NCBI GenBank assembly: GCA_910586615.1
Contig: CAJUJP010000013.1
Coordinates: forward strand, 71,894 to 79,751
DNA length: 7,858 bases
DNA from: an uncultured Lachnospiraceae bacterium
GTDB taxonomy: Bacteria > Bacillota > Clostridia > Lachnospirales > Lachnospiraceae
Direction of reading: 5' to 3'
Position 1 is the first letter of the stretch. The number at the start of each line of letters is the position of its first letter. Below are positions 5,236-7,858 of the stretch, piece by piece. The notes under the pieces are model-generated. The model made no database searches. It saw only the letters and a list, made by a program, of their open reading frames with translations, and was not told the DNA's origin. A program made the translations under genes and the position numbers.

Positions 5236-6744
5236 TTATTCTTCAACCACTTTCAGTTCCATATTTCCGGTCGTTCCGTCCTCGCTATACAGGTAATACC
5301 ATCCTCCTTGCGATAACAGGGCCTGCGCGGAATACCTCTCATCAGCCTCCGGAACAATATCCGCAATATCCTGAAAACGTTCCAGATATGCTTCGTAACC
5401 GGCCCATGGCCAGAATGTTTCCGCTTCCAGCGCCTGCATACTCCGATCAGCGATCATGTACAGATAGATCTCCCCATTTCCTGTCTTTGGCAGTATCTGT
5501 ATCTGGCCTTTCTGACTTATACCGATCTCTCCCCCCTGTTCCCGGGAAAAATCACACTCCCCAAGAGAAATCAATTTCTCCCTCCCGCCGCACCAGGCAT
5601 CCCACAGCCAGACTGACTGCCCTTCCTCATAGATCACATTTCCATATGAGACGGACAAGATCCGCACGTCAGCTATCCGTCCTTCTCCGCCGTTTTCTGC
5701 CGGCCGGGTATTGCGCTCTGACTCTTTACCTGCCGTATCTCCGGCTGGTTCCGCCTGCACTGCCTTTGTCCGTCCGAGAGTGATCTCCCTCTCTTCTCCG
5801 CCGTCATGAAGCAAAAGCACTGCCGTTTTATCCGGATCAATGGCCGTATCCAGAGAAATCTCAAAGCAGAATTCTTCCGCCTCGTCCGTATGCCCGGACA
5901 TACTTAACTGCATTCCGTTCTCTTCTATGACACTCCCGTCCTCATACCGCACCCCTGTCAGATACACGGTTTTGCCCCATACGGCATGTTGTGCGGCCTC
6001 TTTTTCCGTATACATTCGAATACGGAAAGGACTGATCTCCATCTTACTGAAAAGCAGTTCATGTTCCCCCAGCATACAAGTCTCCTTCGGATAGAACTGC
6101 ACCAGATCCGCCGCTGCCGGCAGACTCAGAGTAATCTCCCACTCCCCCTCTGCCAGACTGGCAACTGTTTCCGTCTGCTCTGTCTGCACCAGATCTTTTA
6201 ATCTTACACGGATCTCAGCTCCATCCGGCAGCTTTTCTTCATAATACATGACTTGCAGTTCCAACAGTACCTTCTGCTCTGCAAACGAATCCTCCACGAA
6301 CCCGTGGACACATCCGAAATCCGTCCCTACGACTTCACATTCTTCAAACAGAATATCGCTATTCCATTCTTTTATGCCGTCCGGCACTGTCATTTCAATC
6401 AGAAAATAACCATAAGAATCTGTCCTGACTGCCTGCAATGCCTGAAATTTTACGCCATTTCCTTCCGTTACCGTATCCTGTACCGATGCCACATGTTCCA
6501 TGGAAAGCTTGTCTTCCAGTTCCTGATCCGTTCCAAAATGAGTAGACAAACTTTTATGCCATTCCATCATACCGGCTGCCACTGCCGTCACGGATGCGCA
6601 GGCAAGAATGGCTGCCGCAAGGATCAATCCATACTTCCGATGTCCTCTCCTTGTACCGGAAGGACTCTCTTCCAGCTGTGACAGGGTCTGTTCAAACTGT
6701 CTGTGAAAATTTTCGGGTAATTCTTTATAAATATCTCGCTTCAT
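5236..6744 (-). CDS. Membrane anti-sigma factor, DUF4179-like
   Basis: The protein has 502 residues. Residues 1-37 are a basic, helical cytoplasmic part suited to holding a sigma factor. Residues 39-58 (Ala/Leu/Ile-rich) form a single membrane segment. The rest, about 440 residues, lies outside the membrane and is rich in beta-strand-like sequence, with PDGIKEW, a SPFRIRMY block and GVRYEDGS in the order seen in DUF4179-type proteins. The C-terminal 150 residues (from about 355) are a separate region that I do not recognise. The gene begins 10 bases after the ECF sigma gene, and its AGGAGG overlaps that gene's TAG, so the two are translationally coupled. By analogy it binds the sigma at the membrane until an outside signal releases it. 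The anti-sigma role is inferred from position and topology. It is large for its class. Confidence 0.75.
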   Translation of the reverse strand: MKRDIYKELPENFHRQFEQTLSQLEESPSGTRRGHRKYGLILAAAILACASVTAVAAGMMEWHKSLSTHFGTDQELEDKLSMEHVASVQDTVTEGNGVKFQALQAVRTDSYGYFLIEMTVPDGIKEWNSDILFEECEVVGTDFGCVHGFVEDSFAEQKVLLELQVMYYEEKLPDGAEIRVRLKDLVQTEQTETVASLAEGEWEITLSLPAAADLVQFYPKETCMLGEHELLFSKMEISPFRIRMYTEKEAAQHAVWGKTVYLTGVRYEDGSVIEENGMQLSMSGHTDEAEEFCFEISLDTAIDPDKTAVLLLHDGGEEREITLGRTKAVQAEPAGDTAGKESERNTRPAENGGEGRIADVRILSVSYGNVIYEEGQSVWLWDAWCGGREKLISLGECDFSREQGGEIGISQKGQIQILPKTGNGEIYLYMIADRSMQALEAETFWPWAGYEAYLERFQDIADIVPEADERYSAQALLSQGGWYYLYSEDGTTGNMELKVVEE

Positions 6745-6754
6745 TCCTGACCTC

Positions 6755-7231
6755 CTAATCCTTCAACCTGTCCTTCAACTGTATTCTGGCTCTGCGCAGC
6801 CTGCTTTTGACGGTGCCATCGGGCATCTGCATGATCTGTGCGATCTGTCTGATAGAATAACCTTCTATATAGTACAAAAGCACGCAGATCCTGTCTTTCT
6901 CTTTCAGTGTGCCGATCGCCCTATACAGATCCAGATATTCTTCCTTCACGTAATTACCAAAATCCACCTGCGCATCCAGCATCTGTTCTTCCATAGGAAT
7001 CAGTCGCTTCTGCCGGCGCAGCAGAGCATAGCATTCATTGAGCAGAATTCTCATGATCCAGGTCTTGAAATACTCCTGCCTTTTCAACGTATCCCGCCCT
7101 GTATACGCTTTTATCACCGCCTCCTGTATCGCATCCGCACAATCCTGTTCCCTGTGCAAAACAGAAAGGGCAAGATGAAACATGTCAGCCTCGATCTGAG
7201 ACACGAGATTTACAAATTGATCTTTTTCCAT
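6755..7231 (-). CDS. ECF-type RNA polymerase sigma factor
   Basis: The 158 residues are typical of ECF sigma factors. Region 2 spans about residues 5-76: DCADAIQEAVIKAY (30-43) is the core-binding helix, and FKTWIMRILLNECYALLRRQKR covers 2.3-2.4, which melts and reads the -10. Region 4 spans about 100-156, with the helix-turn-helix YSIRQIAQIMQMPDGTVKSRLRRAR that reads the -35. No region 1 or 3 is present, as expected. The start ATG at 7231 has GAGGAA about six bases upstream. Next comes its presumed membrane anti-sigma in the same operon. ECF factors of this layout usually respond to envelope stress and activate their own promoter. No convincing ECF-type promoter (GAAAC...CGTC) was seen in the leader, so the regulation is not shown. 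Its target genes are unknown. Confidence 0.92.
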   Translation of the reverse strand: MEKDQFVNLVSQIEADMFHLALSVLHREQDCADAIQEAVIKAYTGRDTLKRQEYFKTWIMRILLNECYALLRRQKRLIPMEEQMLDAQVDFGNYVKEEYLDLYRAIGTLKEKDRICVLLYYIEGYSIRQIAQIMQMPDGTVKSRLRRARIQLKDRLKD

Positions 7232-7251
7232 TGTCTTTCCTCATTTTTTCC

Positions 7252-7282
7252 GATATTTCTTTTTCTGATATTTCTTTTTTCT
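7252..7282 (-). repeat. Short direct repeat in sigma factor leader
   Basis: Two adjacent copies (7252-7266 and 7267-7282) of GATATTTCTTTTTCT differ by one T. On the minus strand they form a purine-rich leader ending about 10 bases before the Shine-Dalgarno of the sigma gene. This may be simple slippage, or an unstructured stretch that helps ribosome loading. Confidence 0.5.
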
Positions 7283-7334
7283 GACGTCTCATTTTGACCT
7301 TCTGCATCTAATGTCATTCTCCGCACCAGTTTGC

Positions 7335-7353
7335 GATTCCGTCGGGCGGAATC
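7335..7353. repeat. Inverted repeat upstream of sigma factor gene
   Basis: GATTCCG and CGGAATC pair perfectly around a 5-base loop (TCGGG on the plus strand). It lies about 100 bases upstream of the sigma start. No T-run follows it on the minus strand. It could be an operator or a leader stem. Confidence 0.4.
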
Positions 7354-7468
7354 ATGGGGCTGTTTTCACAAGTGTTTGTATCAAAGGCTGACATAAAGTG
7401 CAGATAAGAACCTTCAAACTCGTTTGTTGTTTCTTATTAATTAGATGCGCGAAAAGCACAAACGGTTT

Positions 7469-7515
7469 AAAAAATCAAAAAAAGAAGCAGTAAGCACCCA
7501 CTCCACTGCTCCTTT
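7469..7515 (-). terminator. Strong intrinsic terminator
   Basis: Minus strand: AAAGGAGCAGT (7515-7505) pairs with ACTGCTTCTTT (7491-7481) over 11 base pairs, one of them G-U, with a 13-base loop. The stem runs into TTTTTTTGATTTTTT. It must end a transcript that comes from the right, yet no clear gene lies between it and the window edge. Confidence 0.8.
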
Positions 7516-7719
7516 ATCGTTTTTCTGGCTGGCTGCATTGCAGCCATATGCACTGCAGCAAGATGCAGGCCTGACGAACTCCTGTAATTATATATAAAGC
7601 TTGCTAGCTCTATAATTGCAGATAAAGGGCAGAACCTGAAACCCAGCATTTCGCCCCTTAAGTAACTACTAAACTATCTTATATCAATTTTTGAGTTTAC
7701 ACAAAACTTGAAAGGATCT
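7516..7719 (-). ncRNA. Possible structured small RNA or leader
   Basis: This stretch lies immediately upstream of the strong terminator. It contains a perfect GGCTGCA/TGCAGCC dyad (7531-7545) and an AATTATA...TATAATT dyad with an inner AGCT stem (about 7585-7617). A promoter-like TTGAGA-N17-TAAACT lies near 7719-7691 on the minus strand, which would give a transcript of about 200 bases ending at the terminator. It does not match any riboswitch or T-box consensus I know. It could also be the 3' region of a gene outside the window. Confidence 0.3.
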
Positions 7720-7730
7720 CAAAATATCCG

Positions 7731-7858
7731 AAAACAAAGTGCCTATTACCCCAAAAATCTACTCCATCCTACCCTGGCAGACCGCCGCCTCAAACCGGCA
7801 GACTATTTTCAACACACAGTGCCCCATACCCCACCCGCGCATTCGGATACTCCACCTC
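7731..7858 (-). repeat. Dispersed repeat, copy 2 with degenerate tandem unit
   Basis: 7782-7731 on the minus strand matches the repeat at 5108-5059. A second partial unit lies to the right: GGGGTATGGGGCACTGTGTG (7832-7813) resembles GGGGTAATAGGCACTTTG (7752-7735), and GTCTGCC recurs at 7802-7796 and 7782-7776. The units are roughly 80 bases apart and appear to continue past the window edge. Confidence 0.55.

Larger units (their letters stand above)
7232..7858. other. 627-bp region without a convincing gene
   Basis: From right to left on the minus strand: a degenerate G-rich repeat array (7858-7731), a possible promoter, a structured stretch with several dyads (7620-7531), a strong terminator (7515-7469), about 100 bases with nothing recognised, then the sigma factor leader with an inverted repeat (7353-7335) and a short direct repeat (7282-7252). 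A 60-codon frame at 7649-7467 and a 22-residue open frame entering from the right edge are judged doubtful. Confidence 0.6.

Noticed and set aside
7467..7649. 60-codon minus-strand frame with an SD-like AAGGGG
   Set aside because: It runs through the terminator stem and ends inside the T-run, which is unlikely for a real gene. The hydrophobic tail is a product of the T-tract. Kept as non-coding.
7790..7858. 22-residue minus-strand open frame entering from the right edge, ending NSLPV-stop
   Set aside because: It could be the C-terminus of a gene outside the window, but it lies in the degenerate repeat, and the repeat copy at 5112-5095 gives a similar NSLPD-stop outside any gene. Not called as a CDS.

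Overview
The window looks like chromosome from a spore-forming, low-to-moderate-GC Gram-positive bacterium, most likely a Lachnospiraceae-type clostridium. This is an inference from gene content: BclA-like collagen-type surface proteins, a protein resembling family DUF4317, and an ECF sigma factor paired with a DUF4179-like membrane anti-sigma. No 16S or marker gene is present to confirm it. All seven convincing genes lie on the minus strand, so transcription runs from right to left.

In transcription order: (1) The right end (7858 to 7232) has no convincing gene. It holds a degenerate G-rich repeat, a structured non-coding stretch closed by a strong intrinsic terminator, and the leader of a sigma factor gene. 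(2) A two-gene signalling operon follows: an ECF sigma factor (7231-6755) and a large single-pass membrane protein, its presumed anti-sigma (6744-5236). The second Shine-Dalgarno overlaps the first gene's stop codon. (3) A 336-bp spacer carries a second copy of the repeat and a long AT-rich hairpin. (4) A probable two-gene unit encodes a DEDDh 3'-5' exonuclease-fold protein (4899-4270) and a short DUF4317-like protein (4219-3584). (5) A surface-glycoprotein cluster fills the left 3.4 kb: a cysteine-rich collagen-like protein with a BclA-type C-terminal domain (3380-2391), a family-2 glycosyltransferase with TPR repeats and SunS-like architecture (2200-1133), and a second collagen-like protein whose 3' end is cut by the window (844-1).

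The cluster is the most interesting part. A glycosyltransferase sits between two probable glycoprotein substrates, a layout known for BclA-type spore-surface proteins. Both collagen proteins are unusually rich in cysteine. One has four 15-residue tandem repeats, each with three cysteines. The other has cysteines within its Gly-X-Y tract at exactly 75-residue (25-triplet) intervals. Each cluster gene has its own leader with dyads, hairpins or terminator-like structures, so they look separately transcribed, possibly late in sporulation. The sporulation link is inference: two sigma-K-like -10 boxes are visible but not proven.
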